Position numbers and translations under genes: made by a program
Notes under the pieces: model-generated
Told to the model about the DNA's origin: nothing
Databases searched by the model: none
The model's input: only the letters and a program-made list of their open reading frames with translations
Assembly: GCA_032622095.1 (NCBI GenBank)
Contig: CP136068.1
Location: 182,224,796-182,288,795 of the forward strand
DNA: 64,000 nucleotides
Reading direction: 5' to 3'
From: Siphonodentalium dalli
Lineage: Eukaryota > Mollusca > Scaphopoda > Gadilida > Siphonodentaliidae
Shown here: one piece after another, positions 24,610 to 35,440 of the stretch
Position numbering within the stretch: position 1 is the first letter of the stretch
Layout: each line of letters opens with the position of its first letter

Positions 24610-25290
24610 TTAAAATAAATTGACTGCAGAGGTGTGGAAATATGATATTTAACAAAAATGATTAATGATCACATATCTTGGGAGGCCGTCAAAAACTGCA
24701 GTGTGGTCTACTGGGTCAGAGTCTGTCTGACTGAACTGCCATGTTATCTGCAACATTTACATATGTAAGTGTTTGACTCATGTTTCTAGAGACAAAATCC
24801 ACTGCAGTCAAGAATAAACTGCTAGAGACCAGTCCTGCTGTTCATTACTAGATTCACTGAATCTCAATGTAGGAGATTTGGTCCTGGTTTTCTCTGTATG
24901 TTTGTGTTTTGCGTTCCACAAGAGGGCGGGTGTCAAAACATGGCTGGAAAAAACTCTATGAAATGGGAAAAAAATTGGAGTCGTGGGTGGGTGGGTCCAA
25001 AAAGTGGTCATTGGCAAAAAAGTAGCATACGTGTCTGGAATTTGTTTTCGACCCGCCCCGCCCCTGAATGGAGGGGAATAACTATACATTTTAAAGATAG
25101 AGTTATCTATGGGCATCTTCTGATACACAGACGTTTAAAATGTTGATAAATTATATTGTATTTTAATCATAGTTAATGGCACAGATTGTTATTAAAACCG
25201 TATACAAAGGCACTATAAAAACATAATCGGTTACTCGAAAATTAGGTGGGCCTTTAAAGTCAATACAATGTCTCAATTGCAGTTAGGTTC
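24610..25290. other. No gene recognised
   Basis: Two opposed frames of 82 and 106 codons overlap here. Neither shows a domain; they are likely chance frames in GC-richer text (25040-25070). Confidence 0.4.
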
Positions 25291-25389
25291 ATATCATACC
25301 ATTATATTCAGCGATATTCTGCCACGCAGTATGCATTCATTAAGCGTTATAGCTCCACTGTTATAATCCGCCTGTAGCTGGCGTATTCT

Positions 25390-25560
25390 TGCCTCTAATA
25401 TTATAATATTATTGAGATATAACGTCGCATGTAATGGCATTAAATCGTATGGAAACATAGCAATTGTGTGGACTGCGTGACGTGAATATGTATTGAGAAA
25501 TAACGCCATACGTAATGACATAAATCTCAAGGAAACCAGCGAAAACAAAACACAAATCAC
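25390..25560. repeat. ~87-bp imperfect direct duplication
   Basis: ATTGAGATATAACGTCGCATGTAATGGCATTAAAT near 25410 (shared in pieces) recurs as ATTGAGAAATAACGCCATACGTAATGACATAAAT near 25493. Diverged, non-coding. Confidence 0.45.
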
Positions 25561-25644
25561 ATTTAATATTTTTGTTTTAAGTTATTTCCTTCATAAAAAA
25601 GAGTTTTCGTGATAAGGAACCCTCTCAATACTTTAGAATATAGA

Positions 25645-25775
25645 ATTAACCTTCGGAATAGAGAACATTCGGAATAGAGCACCTTCGGAATAGCGAACCT
25701 TCCGAATAGCGAACCTTCGGAATAGAGAAACTTCGGAATAATGAACCGTCGGAACAGCGAACATTCGGAATAGAG
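25645..25775 (-). repeat. 16-bp minisatellite TTCGGAATAGCGAACC, ~8 units
   Basis: Eight or so units of TTCGGAATAG[AC]GAACC, the reverse complement of the array at 20200-20275. Variation is confined to a few positions (A/C in GAGA/GCGA, CATTC/CCTTC). Confidence 0.85.
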
Positions 25776-26454
25776 ACATGTCCCCCACTAGAACACGCTG
25801 GTCCAGTGATTCGCAGCCCGCCGGTGGTTTATTGTGAGTTTTCACACAACAGAGGCTTGGCAGATTTGAGCGACGTTAAAGGTCGCTCGTACTGTGCCGA
25901 CTTCACACATTCATGCGTTAAACCAGTACCAGTACCACTCAGATTACCATACTGGTGAGTATCAGATCTCGTTCGGATCAAACGAGAGCAGCGCATGTAC
26001 ATTAATATAATGGATGCAGCCGATTCATTGGCTGGCTTGTACACCATGACTGGGACAATAGTGTGATGTTTAAAAACTTCTTAGAACAAGAGTAAGCGCC
26101 ATAAACAGCCATTATTATTTGCTACGTTTTTCGAATATGGCAGATATTAATGTAATTTTGGTAACACTCAATGTCATTTATTTTTGGAGAACGTGCATAT
26201 TGTAGACAGTGCATGGTCGGACAGGACAATAGAGCATTGTCCTTCCCAGGGCGGGTTCGTCCGAACCCATCGAACCCTAGCCAGTTACGCCCATGCCCAC
26301 AGACAACCAAATATGTTGATAGTAAATTCACTCTTCACACATTTTGTCTCGTTATGACATTGAACAAACAGGACAGGGAACATAACTCTCTGTTAATACT
26401 TGTTCCTCAACAATCTACTTCACAGTAGGGGTGGTCCCAGTTCGAGATTGCATT

Positions 26455-26595
26455 TTTTGTGACAGTTGTGAGCTGAATACTCCATTCTCGCTTAAGATTT
26501 GAAATTCAGTAGTTTTAACAATGGCTTATTGAGTAATCACTTTAAAACGTCACCTCTCTGTCGTTTTGGCAAAATAGTAAAAGCACACCATTACT
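26455..26595 (+). repeat. Dispersed repeat, inverse copy at 39281-39410
   Basis: The reverse complement of this stretch aligns with 39281-39410 over CTATTTTGCCA, GACGTTTTAA.GTGAT.ACTC and CTTAAGCGAGAATGGAGTA. Ends are not defined. The family is unknown. Confidence 0.6.
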
Positions 26596-26933
26596 TAGGG
26601 TCCTAGGACTGTTCTCGAAAATTTGAAAATTCGCCTTTGATAATTGCCATACAGCCGCGTTATTTATAGTGCCACACTATTTCTGGAACCAACCCATCCA
26701 TAAACATTGTGTATTTCCTTATATAACTATCCTTTCTACAAACCCTCAGTTAATATTGAACTCATATTCTTCCAGTTCGTGATTTGTTCAAGACCGATCA
26801 TAGTGTAGGGGGACCTCAAACCATAGAACATATATGTACTAACGCTTGCCACCTTGATCATAATAGTTTATGAGATATACAATACATTATCCATTCTTTC
26901 TATATTTTTGTCGATTTAGAGGGACTCTAATAG

Positions 26934-27385
26934 GTTACACTAGTGTAAATAAGGTTCCGAGTGACATCTAGCGGATGCGGGAGGAATATATAGGAGAGAA
27001 TAAAATAGACACTGGGCCCTGATTGGTCAATAGCCTTGTGTGCTTTTCACATAAAAAAATCATCACACCTCTTCCCTATGATTTCCCATAGGTAAAATAA
27101 CCATTGGCACAGGAATTAACCCTTTGTAGTGAAGTTTGAATTTTTTGGTGTGGTCTAAAATATGACTGTATTTTTTTATGCGGTTCTGACACTAGTTACG
27201 AAAACATAAGATTTAAAGGCGAATTCCCTGCTAGACAGACATGATTTTTTTGTGTAAAAAGTTTCCCAAAATGTCAATTTTTCAGATTTAAAGAAAATTT
27301 TGGACCCAACATTTATATTGCCAACACTATACGCTAAAACGTTAGCACTGAGGCCTATGGAAAACATTTACACCAGTGTAACCAA
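26934..27385. mobile_element. Candidate non-autonomous TIR element, ~450 bp
   Basis: GGTTACACTAGTGTAAATA at the left is inverted as CATTTACACCAGTGTAACC at the right, with flanks CTAATA and AATAAT that could hide a short target duplication. The interior is AT-rich with no transposase. The end motif is itself a near-palindrome (TTACACTAGTGTAA). Confidence 0.5.
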
Positions 27386-27484
27386 TAATCACTATGTCAG
27401 CAACAATGATTTTGTTTTGTATCTGTTTGTTTTTATTATATATGTCAGTTAGAACAAATACTTTAGTTCTACAAAGTCGCAATA

Positions 27485-28426
27485 TCTATTATATATTTTG
27501 GGAAATCTGTCTGTCTATGTGTGTGTGTGTGTTCGCGATGGACTCGAAAACGGCCGAGCCGATTTCGATGAAACTTGGTATGTGTGTGTACTTTCAGCCG
27601 GGGATTGGCATGGGTCTATTAATTCGCCCGTGCGGCGTGATCTCGACCTTGAAATCGGGTCATTTGAAGGTCAAATCCCCAAATATCCCGGGATTTCGAT
27701 GAAAATGCGACGTGACCTTGACCTTGAAAACGGGTCAATTCAAGGTCAAATCGCGAATTTTGATGGGATTTCGACGAAATTTGATACATAGGGTTACTTT
27801 TGTCCACTGAGTGTTTGGACGGGTCAAATCGTGACCCCGACCTGACATTGACCTTCAAAATGATCAATTCAAGGTCAAATCGGGTAAAACCGGATGGATT
27901 TCGACGGGTACTTTTGTCGGGTACTTTTGTCCGGGCAGTGTTTTGGACGGGTCAAATTGTGACCCCACCTGACCTTGACTTTCAAAATGGACAATTCATG
28001 GTCAAATCGCGCAATTCGCCGAAAAGCAGAGGGATAACAGCCCGGACGAAGTCGGGTCAACCTGCGACGCGACCTTGACCTTCAAATCTGGTCAATTCAA
28101 GGTCAAATCGCGAATTTTTATGGGATTTCGACGAAATTTGATACTTAGGGTTACTTTTGTCCACTGGGTGTTTTGGATGGGTCAAATCGTGACCCCGACC
28201 TGACCTTGACCTTCAAAATTATCAATTCGAGGTCAAATCGGGTAAAACCGGATGGATTTCGACGGGTACTTTTGTCGGGTACTTTTGTCCGGGCAGTGTT
28301 TTGGACGGGTTAAATCGTGACCCCATCTGACCTTGACATTCAAGATGGACAATTCAAGGTCAAATCGCGCAATTCGCCGAAAAGCAGAGGGAAAACAGCC
28401 CGGACGAAGTCGGGTCCACCTGCTAG
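27485..28426 (+). mobile_element. Helitron family B with internal duplication
   Basis: The 5' end is TCTATTATATATTTTGG, followed by (TCTG)n and TGTGTGTGTG. The 3' end is a hairpin AGCCCGGACGAAGTCGGGT, then CCACCTG and CTAG|T. Copies lie at 55210-55855 (minus strand) and, cut short, at 51284-51560. The interior is built from AAGGTCAAATCG, GACCTTGACCTTCAA and TACTTTTGTCCGGG phrases. A ~350-bp stretch is present twice (about 27707-28062 and 28068-28426), and the first ends in a complete terminal hairpin without CTAG. Frames across it are fortuitous; no Rep/helicase. Confidence 0.75.
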
Positions 28427-28444
28427 TATTAATATAAAATTACA

Positions 28445-28690
28445 TGTTATAAACAACAGGTGTTGTTGTTGTAACTGGTGGTTTGAAAGCCTGGTGACAA
28501 CTTTAACCACGCTTGATGTGTCTACGGATCCGGTTTTCATCATATGAATCATGATTTGGTCCCCATTAGAATCATCTAGAAATGTTTGTGTTGTCGCTAT
28601 CACAAATAAAACGTGTCAGGTGGAGCGGTTGCTGCGAAAATCCAATATTGGCAAACCGTTCACAATTTCTGTCAAATTCGTTCTACATGT
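28445..28690 (+). repeat. Dispersed repeat 'GTTGTTGTTGTAACTGG', copy 1
   Basis: Starts GTGTTGTTGTTGTAACTGG and continues with GAAAGCCTG, CCCATTAGAATCA, AGAAATGTTTGT and AAAATCCAATATTGGCAAACC. The same order appears at 28805-29035 and 39425-39655, so it is an interspersed repeat in three copies. Confidence 0.6.
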
Positions 28691-28804
28691 GATGTCCATA
28701 TAACTACTGAGCCATATGAATTATATAGTTGGTCATGTGTTGTTTATAACAAATATTTTAATATTATACAATCGACGTTAATCCATGCATAATTACATGT
28801 TATC

Positions 28805-29035
28805 AATAAAATATGTTGTTGTTGTAACTGTGGGTCTGCAAGCCTGAACAAATCTGTAATCAATTAAACGGTATTTCTGGACAACACGCTCAGTACAATA
28901 TTTTTGTTGGGTCCCATTCAGATCAATTAGAAAATGTTTGTAGGGTTGTTAACAAAATTATGTAATTTTCGACAAAACGTGTTTGGGGAGGGGTAGCTAA
29001 AATCCAGTATCTCACAAACCGTTCAAAACCTAAAT
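28805..29035 (+). repeat. Dispersed repeat, copy 2
   Basis: TGTTGTTGTTGTAACTGTGG, GTCTGCAAGCCTGAAC, CCCATTCAGATCA, GTGTTTGGGGAGGGGTA and TCACAAACCGTTC. It is closest to the copy at 39425-39655. In direct orientation with copy 1, about 360 bp apart. Confidence 0.65.
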
Positions 29036-29649
29036 TAACCAACCAGTTCCACTTTGTCCTATGTGACGTAACGTGTAGTTATTCGGACCTCATTTAGTCC
29101 ACGTGACATAAATGACGTAGAATCAACGGATGGAACAAATTGGAACTAAATTAGTATGGCAAAAACATTCAGTTCTTTAAACGCGTGTCATATAATTTGG
29201 TTCCATAATGTCCCAAGTGAGTAAATTTCGATTTTTCAACACATGGAACAACCTGTAACTGAATTATGGGCAAAAAGTGCGTAAGGACAAAATAGAAGCA
29301 ACAATTATAAATGCGTTGGATAAATGAGACATATTGGAATTGAATTCATACTACTTTCGAGCACAACGGACAAACAGGAATCGTATTTTACTCTTCGTAG
29401 ACTCAAGTTACAGCACCAGGTTTGAGCGCATCGGGTAGAGCTTGAAATTTCGGTCCTAGTGATTATAGAACGGACGTTTCGTACCAGTATGTCACATCGG
29501 ACAAGTTGGAACTCAGGTCGCGAAATATGAAGACGATTGTACAACCATATTGTACCCGCATTCAGGGCCTGTAATTCATATAAATGTTTTGGTTTGCTGC
29601 GGCCGTATTGTCATACATACCTATATTTAAAGTATGAATCAATAATCCT

Positions 29650-29858
29650 TGTCACTGAGTCGCGGCCATATTGGATCCATCCAGCCCTGTTCAGTTTTAG
29701 TGCTACATGTCAAAGTTCTGGAGTAGCATTCCATATTATGGAACTTTTTAATACTCATGAATTCCATATATGAAATGTTACTCCAGAACTTTGACCTGTA
29801 GCACTAAAAATTGAACGGGGCTGAATGAATCCAATATGGCCGCGACCCAGTTACAATG
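29650..29858. mobile_element. Fold-back MITE, ~205 bp
   Basis: The left arm (CTGAGTCGCGGCCATATTGG, TTCAGTTTTAGTGCTACATG, TCAAAGTTCTGGAGTAGCAT) is the inverse of the right arm (ATGTTACTCCAGAACTTTGA, CCTGTAGCACTAAAAATTGA, CCAATATGGCCGCGACCCAG). The central loop is short, so the element is almost wholly palindromic. Diverged relatives lie at 14155 and 15255. The exact ends and target duplication are unclear (TTGTCAC / GTTACAA). Confidence 0.8.
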
Positions 29859-29859
29859 C

Positions 29860-32600
29860 GCATTTCATGCCAGCGATGTTTATCGGCTGTCAAATAACAT
29901 TTTACTCAACGCACCAGACTAGACGTGTTGGCACACCTCTATAACATATGAATGAGATACTGACATGTCCAGAAGCACAATGATTAAAAACTCAAGAAGG
30001 GAAAACCTGAACAAAACAATTGGTCACTCCATTCGATGTTCTCATAGTGTTAAACATCCGTTCCAAATGTCATTACGATTCGACAACATATGGTTGTGAT
30101 ATCTGATTGGGCGGACAAAAACTTTCCAGAAAAACAAAGATGCATAACTCCATAAATCAAGAATAACACGATAGAACATTATTTTGAATCAATTTGAAAG
30201 TTCATAAAAAAATTCATTAAGATACGACGGCCTGTGGTGAATATATCTGCTTGGACGGGCGGTAGACGGACGGACGCATGTATTCCAGTACAATTATCAA
30301 CCATTCACCTATAATCGCCACCAAGCCCCTTGGATGGACCCCACTTCAAGAATTTCATCCATCGATGTATTAAAACAATAATATAGTGTTTCCTCTATGT
30401 GAAGTTATCCCCAGTGGCTGACAACATGGAACACACAAACAAATTGTCAACAAAGTAACGAAACACGTCATAATAAGTTTAAAAATATGTTTTTATCATT
30501 ATTACACACTGCGAACTATCAATAGTTTATTCTGCAATAAGGTTCTATCTCCAGGTAGGACGGAAAGGGTGATTTCGTGCAGCGAATTCGTTAGTTCCAG
30601 AACGTTCTATCTCCATTTCAATAGAAAACGCGTTTATACGGAGACATTTTGTCAATAATGGAAATGATTTTGTTGATAGACTCATTTAATGAAGATATGG
30701 ATAACCTACTGACAGACATGCTAGCAATATTGAACAATAATACGTGACAAATTTGAGTATTAACTCCAAGTATCTTCTCTTGTGCCTTGAGCGGCAGCCA
30801 TTGGTGGAAATTTGGTCACGTGATAAGTGGTCACATCCTCATTGGATCAGGAGAGAGAACCCTCTGGTCCGCACGGAATCATTAATTTTGGAGATAGAAC
30901 TTTTTTTCAGTGCTTTTTACATTGAATCTGCCCATGATGGGCACGCTGTGGCTGGCTAAATCGATAGAAAATCCGAGTCCGGTTATAATGATACCAATAT
31001 CTCATTTTCGCGCCAAAATGGACATAGAACCTTTTGGTTTCCACGCGACGATGTATTAATGTATAATGTATTGTGAAATAAAATATTATCCTTATCTTTA
31101 TTATAATTATATATGCACAGGACACAATTTGATATAATCGATAATTATGTGTGTTATATGTAAAAGTCTAAAACTGAGACCTAGTTCACACTGGTCTGAT
31201 ATTTTTGTATAAACCGAGAATTGAACCTGGGACCAGAATACCGATTTCTGGTTTTGCTGTAACGATACTGATTGGACATTTGATGGTAACTCATGCGTGC
31301 GTTAAGATGGCTTTACACTGGAGTTTTATTTATAATATCATTGTTGTGTTATTTGAAGCATACTACCTTTAGATGGATTAAGTCTGATTTTCGTGATATT
31401 ATTTCTACGCGCAATATGTTATCGATGGGTGTTGTCGACATGGATAAATAGGGAATTATAACAGTTTTGTAATCGGAACGTAATTTATTAAGACAAAACG
31501 AAAATTGTGGTACAAAATAAGGACACGTCCTAATAAATTGAATTAAACTAAATTAAATGCCCCCCCCCCCCCCCCCTCTGCTTCAGTTTCTTTAGCCTTG
31601 AAATTTCAAATTGGTTTATTTGTCATAATTTGTCTTTAAAAATAGATTTGGAAACAAATTATAAGGCATTGGAAATATCTGCGATCGGAACTCCGATACA
31701 ACCCACTCACCCGGACCTTGTATTCTGGATTTTGTTCAAGACCCCCCTCCATCAGTTGTGACCATTACATTTTCTGGACAATAAATTTCAATAACTTCAA
31801 CCACGACGATAGTTAGTTAAAATCTTTCTAAATTTTCAACTTAATGCAAATTCTCAAGTCTGCGAAATTACACTGCAGCCACATAATCATGTCACCACCT
31901 CACCCCAATGAATTGAAAACAAGTACCTCATTATTTCCAGTTGTTGGAAATTCCCACATGATATCCCCTATAATAATGGTTCGAAATGTTTTCAGCTGAT
32001 AACCATTTCAGTTCAAACATTTGACCGAAATTAGGAAAAGAATCGAGTTTTTCTTAGGTTCTTCCATCTAATTAATCAGGAATCCATGCCATTTTCAGCT
32101 GCTAAAAGTTTGACCACGGTTTTGTTGCGACAACAACCATGAGTATTTTTAGGAACCCCGCCGTTCCAACTTTAAAACACCACGTTCACAGCATGACTTT
32201 AAAAGACACGGACTTGGCTATTTCAGCCGTTACCGTACAGTTATAATTGTCCCGAACAGAGTGGCGACGTGAGCGAAACATGCAGGGACGTGACTAAAGG
32301 GATTTTGTTGGGGACGGGATATTCAACTTATCATTTCCATTTGCACGCCACTAAATCCAGAGACAACTGAATATATCCTCTTTAAGTTTGTTATATTCTT
32401 GTTGATACATGTATATACCTCATTGTCCGAACCAGTTAGAAATTACGAACCTAACGCAATAACCATGTATGGGTGGGTGGAGGTGTTGGTTGGAATGTCT
32501 TGAACTGAATGTAATTTCTGTGTAATATTTTGACTCAAAGTTGAACAATATATAGTTGGTTCTTGATCTGAACACAAAATATTTTACATTATCCATTGAT
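29860..32600. other. No gene; AT-rich with one weak TIR-like pair
   Basis: GGTTCTATCTCC near 30541 and ATAGAACCTTTTGGTTTCCA near 31024 resemble ends seen at 10733, with GGAGATAGAACTTTTTTT near 30888. A poly-C run of about 17 lies at 31560. No domain was recognised in any frame. Confidence 0.4.
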
Positions 32601-32609
32601 TGGAAATGA

Positions 32610-32868
32610 CACGGTGGTCCCGCCGGTAGTATTATCAGTGCAATATGCCGCCATATGCCGTCTAGCACTAACGAAGCTGGTTCGAAAACCGACAAGCTCG
32701 GATTCGCGATCCACGCTAAGTGAGGATGATCTGATTCCTGTATTAGGGCAAGTTTGTCGGTTGCTTTTCGGGGTCGGTGATTTCTACACACAGTGGATTG
32801 ATTTATCAGTGAAATTTACTCTCTGCGTAGACTTTCCTCCACCCGTAAAACTGATAACGTCGTGACAT
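32610..32868 (+). mobile_element. Old tRNA-derived SINE copy
   Basis: It is collinear with the SINE at 62766-63049: GGTGGTCCCGCCGGTAG (A-box region), ACGAAGCTGGTTCGAAAACC (B box at about 32679), then GGTTGCTTTTCGG, GATTTCTACACACAGTGGA, CTTTCCTCCACCCGTAAAAC and ACGTCGT. It carries an insertion after the B box and many substitutions, so it is older. No target duplication was recognised. Confidence 0.65.
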
Positions 32869-33199
32869 CCGCATAGAGGGTGAGAAATCCGCACACCCTT
32901 GCCCAGTGATCCCCGTCTAACGGCGACGGCATACATGTACTGCCAAACAATACGGAAATAAGCCGACTTCACGTTGTCAGGTTTGGCGACACCAACACGA
33001 TAATCTCGACGCAGCGCGCAACACGCTTTTGTCCATAGATTTTCGTTGATTATACAATAATCTGCCGATCCAAGATTCGGACCAGGTGGTTTCGCGAGAC
33101 CAAGTCCTGACATGGAACACCGTGTTTATCAGGGTGGTCTAGACCAGAGACCAGAATTCAGCCGATAAAGAGAGAGAGAGATAAAGAGAGACTGTATGT

Positions 33200-33249
33200 A
33201 CGCTGGTCAACCGCGTAACGAGGACCCGGATAAGTAACGACGGACGCGA
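33200..33249 (+). repeat. Left outer inverted arm, bipartite GTAACGAGGACCCG/GTAACGACGGACGCG motif
   Basis: About 50 bp, from CGCTGGTCA to GACGGACGCGA, inverted at 38868-38917 with about four mismatches. The two halves start alike (GTAACGAGGACCCG and GTAACGACGGACGCG) and are 4 bp apart here. Confidence 0.85.
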
Positions 33250-33275
33250 CTAATCCCTCATGCTTTCCACGAGCG

Positions 33276-34394
33276 ATGAGTTCAGGTAGGTACACACAAT
33301 CATATCGTAATTATAATACCTTGTCGGTTTCAGCAGACGATTTTGTTGTATTATTATCGTTAACAATAGTTGGTTCTCCAATTACAACTTGTTATGTCAT
33401 GCTGGATTATATATTTTAGCATCATTTGTGACACTAAACTATGAGGTTTCGATTTATCAAAGAAAATATGTTCAAATAACTAATGAAAATTCAGAAATAC
33501 GAAACCTCCTCCCTAATACATGTTGTCGTGCCGGATGATGTGTGTACCGTTCCCATATATAACATACCGTAAAAATTTCAGGATTGCTATAGATGCAAGT
33601 AAAGTGGACTTTTATTCGCGTTTCCATCAACTTTGGTAGTAACGAGGACCCGTTGAATTTTATCTGGGAAAGTAACTGGATGCGAAAATTTGTAACGACG
33701 GACGCGTTTTTTCTCTCAGAAATATTTACCTTCACATGATATGTCATGGGCATATATAGTCATGTTTGAAAAACAATAAAGGTAAACTATTTAGGATATG
33801 TCCAATTAATAATCAGATTTTTTTTTGCACAACATAATGGGAAATATACTATAACACACCGGGGCGTGTCCATGTCGTCTCCGTTGGGGCACGGTGATGC
33901 ATGTCGACCTGGATTTTTCCATCTGTATCCCTTTGAACCAAACTAAACACTCCTAAAAGTTCTCAAAATTACATTTGCACCCCCTCCCATATATAAACAA
34001 TAGCCAGTCTTGTTATTTATAAATTTCTATTTTTCATTTTCAGACGGAGAAATATTGGTGCCTACTGAAGGCGAATTCCTGGAAGTCGACGACAGCCTAG
34101 CTTCCCAAGTGATCCCGCCTTCTGCGTGGTGCTGGTAACCAGCAGTGCCACGAATTTGGAAAGAAATATATAAACCTGCAATCATTACGGCAACATTCAC
34201 TTTCTCATATAAAAGACAAACCAATGTCGTCGAGTGGTGAATTCAGGGCTCACATATATGGCCACCACCATAATGTTCTCTGCGAGAAGTGTACTACATG
34301 CAATATATCATTCGTGGATTCGAGTGGACTCCGCAAGCACGAAGCATCAGTTCATGATCTAGTGTATTCCCTGGGACTGAACTTGTGCCACTAA
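33276..34394 (+). pseudogene. Two-exon C2H2 zinc-finger gene remnant
   Basis: A tiny first exon (ATG at 33276, AGT, TCA, G) ends at donor GTAGGT (33286). A polypyrimidine tract and TTTTCAG acceptor lead to exon 2 at 34044. The phase matches: the split codon gives Asp, followed by GEILVPTEGEFLEVDDSLAS. That frame closes with TAA near 34137. A neighbouring frame, open from 34113 to the stop at 34392-34394, carries two finger-like modules. The first (about 34146-34208) has the C-x2-C-x3-F/Y-x5-L-x2-H-x3-H spacing, but its second Cys is Phe. The second (CTTCNISFVDSSGLRKH, then H after 4) is complete. One frameshift near 34110-34140 therefore separates the acidic part from the fingers. An internal ATG at 34224 could express finger two alone. 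Zinc-finger proteins of this form bind nucleic acid, but the exact role is unknown. Confidence 0.45.
33639..33706 (+). repeat. Left inner copy of the bipartite motif
   Basis: TAACGAGGACCCG at 33639 and GTAACGACGGACGCG at 33692, same order and orientation as the outer arm but about 40 bp apart. Lies inside the proposed intron of the zinc-finger remnant. Confidence 0.75.
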
Positions 34395-34506
34395 CTGGCC
34401 AGTGACGGGTTCAGGTGGCCTGTACCCATGAGTCTCCATGTGTATTCCCTTGGACTGAACCTATGTTACTGATTGGCCAGTGACAGGTTCAGGTGACCTG
34501 TAGTGG
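34358..34506 (+). repeat. ~80-bp tandem duplication
   Basis: GTGTATTCCCTGGGACTGAA ... GGCCAGTGACGGGTTCAGGT ... CCTGTA occurs at about 34358-34430 and again at 34439-34503 with a few changes. The first unit includes the stop codon of the zinc-finger frame. Confidence 0.8.
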
Positions 34507-34513
34507 GGAGGTG

Positions 34514-35285
34514 TCACAGTCGGTACTTGTACTGGCTGTTGGACAACGCGAGTGGCATGTGCTGCCCCTCTGTGTATCCCCAGCTCCCGTGTAGTACCGT
34601 CATTTGTGATAGGCTTAATGGTTCGGTTGGTCTCACAGTTTGAACTTCCCGAACTTCACTTGGTGGACCTCCTTGCCCCCATGTCAAGCGACTGTTATCG
34701 TCCCTGGCTTTATAATTATCTTGGCCTGGCATCAGTTCGTGAGTAATGGTCCTATGATAGCCACCATCGCTCGATCTTGCATTGTTTAATTGCATTAAAT
34801 CTTTAAACTACCCAAATCGCTGTTCGAGGTCAGTCAATTTACTGTCCCGATTAGCCGTGGTGTGGTGGTAGTTACTATCGTCACATGATAAGCCGACTGC
34901 ATGGTCCTCCTGTCCATTGGTGGTTATCATCACTACCGTGGTAATTACTGATTGGCGGCTCATATTCTCGTGAGCTTGTGTCCCCCTCTGGGAACACTTC
35001 CCTATAATTGTCACCCGCATTAGCCCTTGGTTTGTTTAATCTGCTTAAACTCTCCAACAACCCAAATCGTTGTTCCAGCTCTGCCACTGTATTATTCATT
35101 TCATTTGCCGTGCGACGGTCATCGCCACTGGCCCTGTGATCATTATTTGAGTGGCTGTAGTCATATTTTGTCGTTTGGGTTTTCGATGCGTATTGGCCGT
35201 GGTCATAATTAGCAAAGGCCTGTCCCGAGTAATGGTCATCATTACTCACAACCGGTCTGTGGTATGGCTGTGAGGCCCTGTGCAT
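34514..35285 (-). pseudogene. Decayed ORFs with internal 'LEQRFG' repeat, family unknown
   Basis: Three overlapping minus-strand frames (35285-34881, 35020-34808, 34795-34514) read as one polar, Asp/Asn/Tyr/His-rich protein broken by a frameshift and a stop. Two related modules are visible. One holds TANEMNNTVAELEQRFGLLE, then LSRLNKPRANAGDNYRE. The other, in a different frame, holds TANRDSKLTDLEQRFG, a stop, then a similar LMQLNNARSSDGGYHR. Between modules several codons differ only at the third base (CTG/CTC, CAA/CAG in LEQ), which argues that this strand was once coding and under protein selection. The LEQRFGLLESL stretch could form a short coiled coil. No known domain was recognised; a structural protein of a mobile element is one guess. 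Confidence 0.45.
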
Positions 35286-35440
35286 ATCCAGTAGGGATTG
35301 TAGTTTAGGGGGCTAACCCCTGGATCTTCTAAAGGGTCGAGTGAACCTTTCCTTAACCCCTCATTTTGAGCTTTATTTTAATTTCTTGTTCTTTTTTTCT
35401 TGTACCTCTTCGTCGGTGGTGGTGCTGACGAAGAGGCATC

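Noticed and set aside
32600-32870. Functional tRNA gene at the tRNA-like boxes
   Set aside because: A and B boxes are present, but no cloverleaf with an acceptor stem closes; the match to the full SINE at 62766-63049 explains it better.
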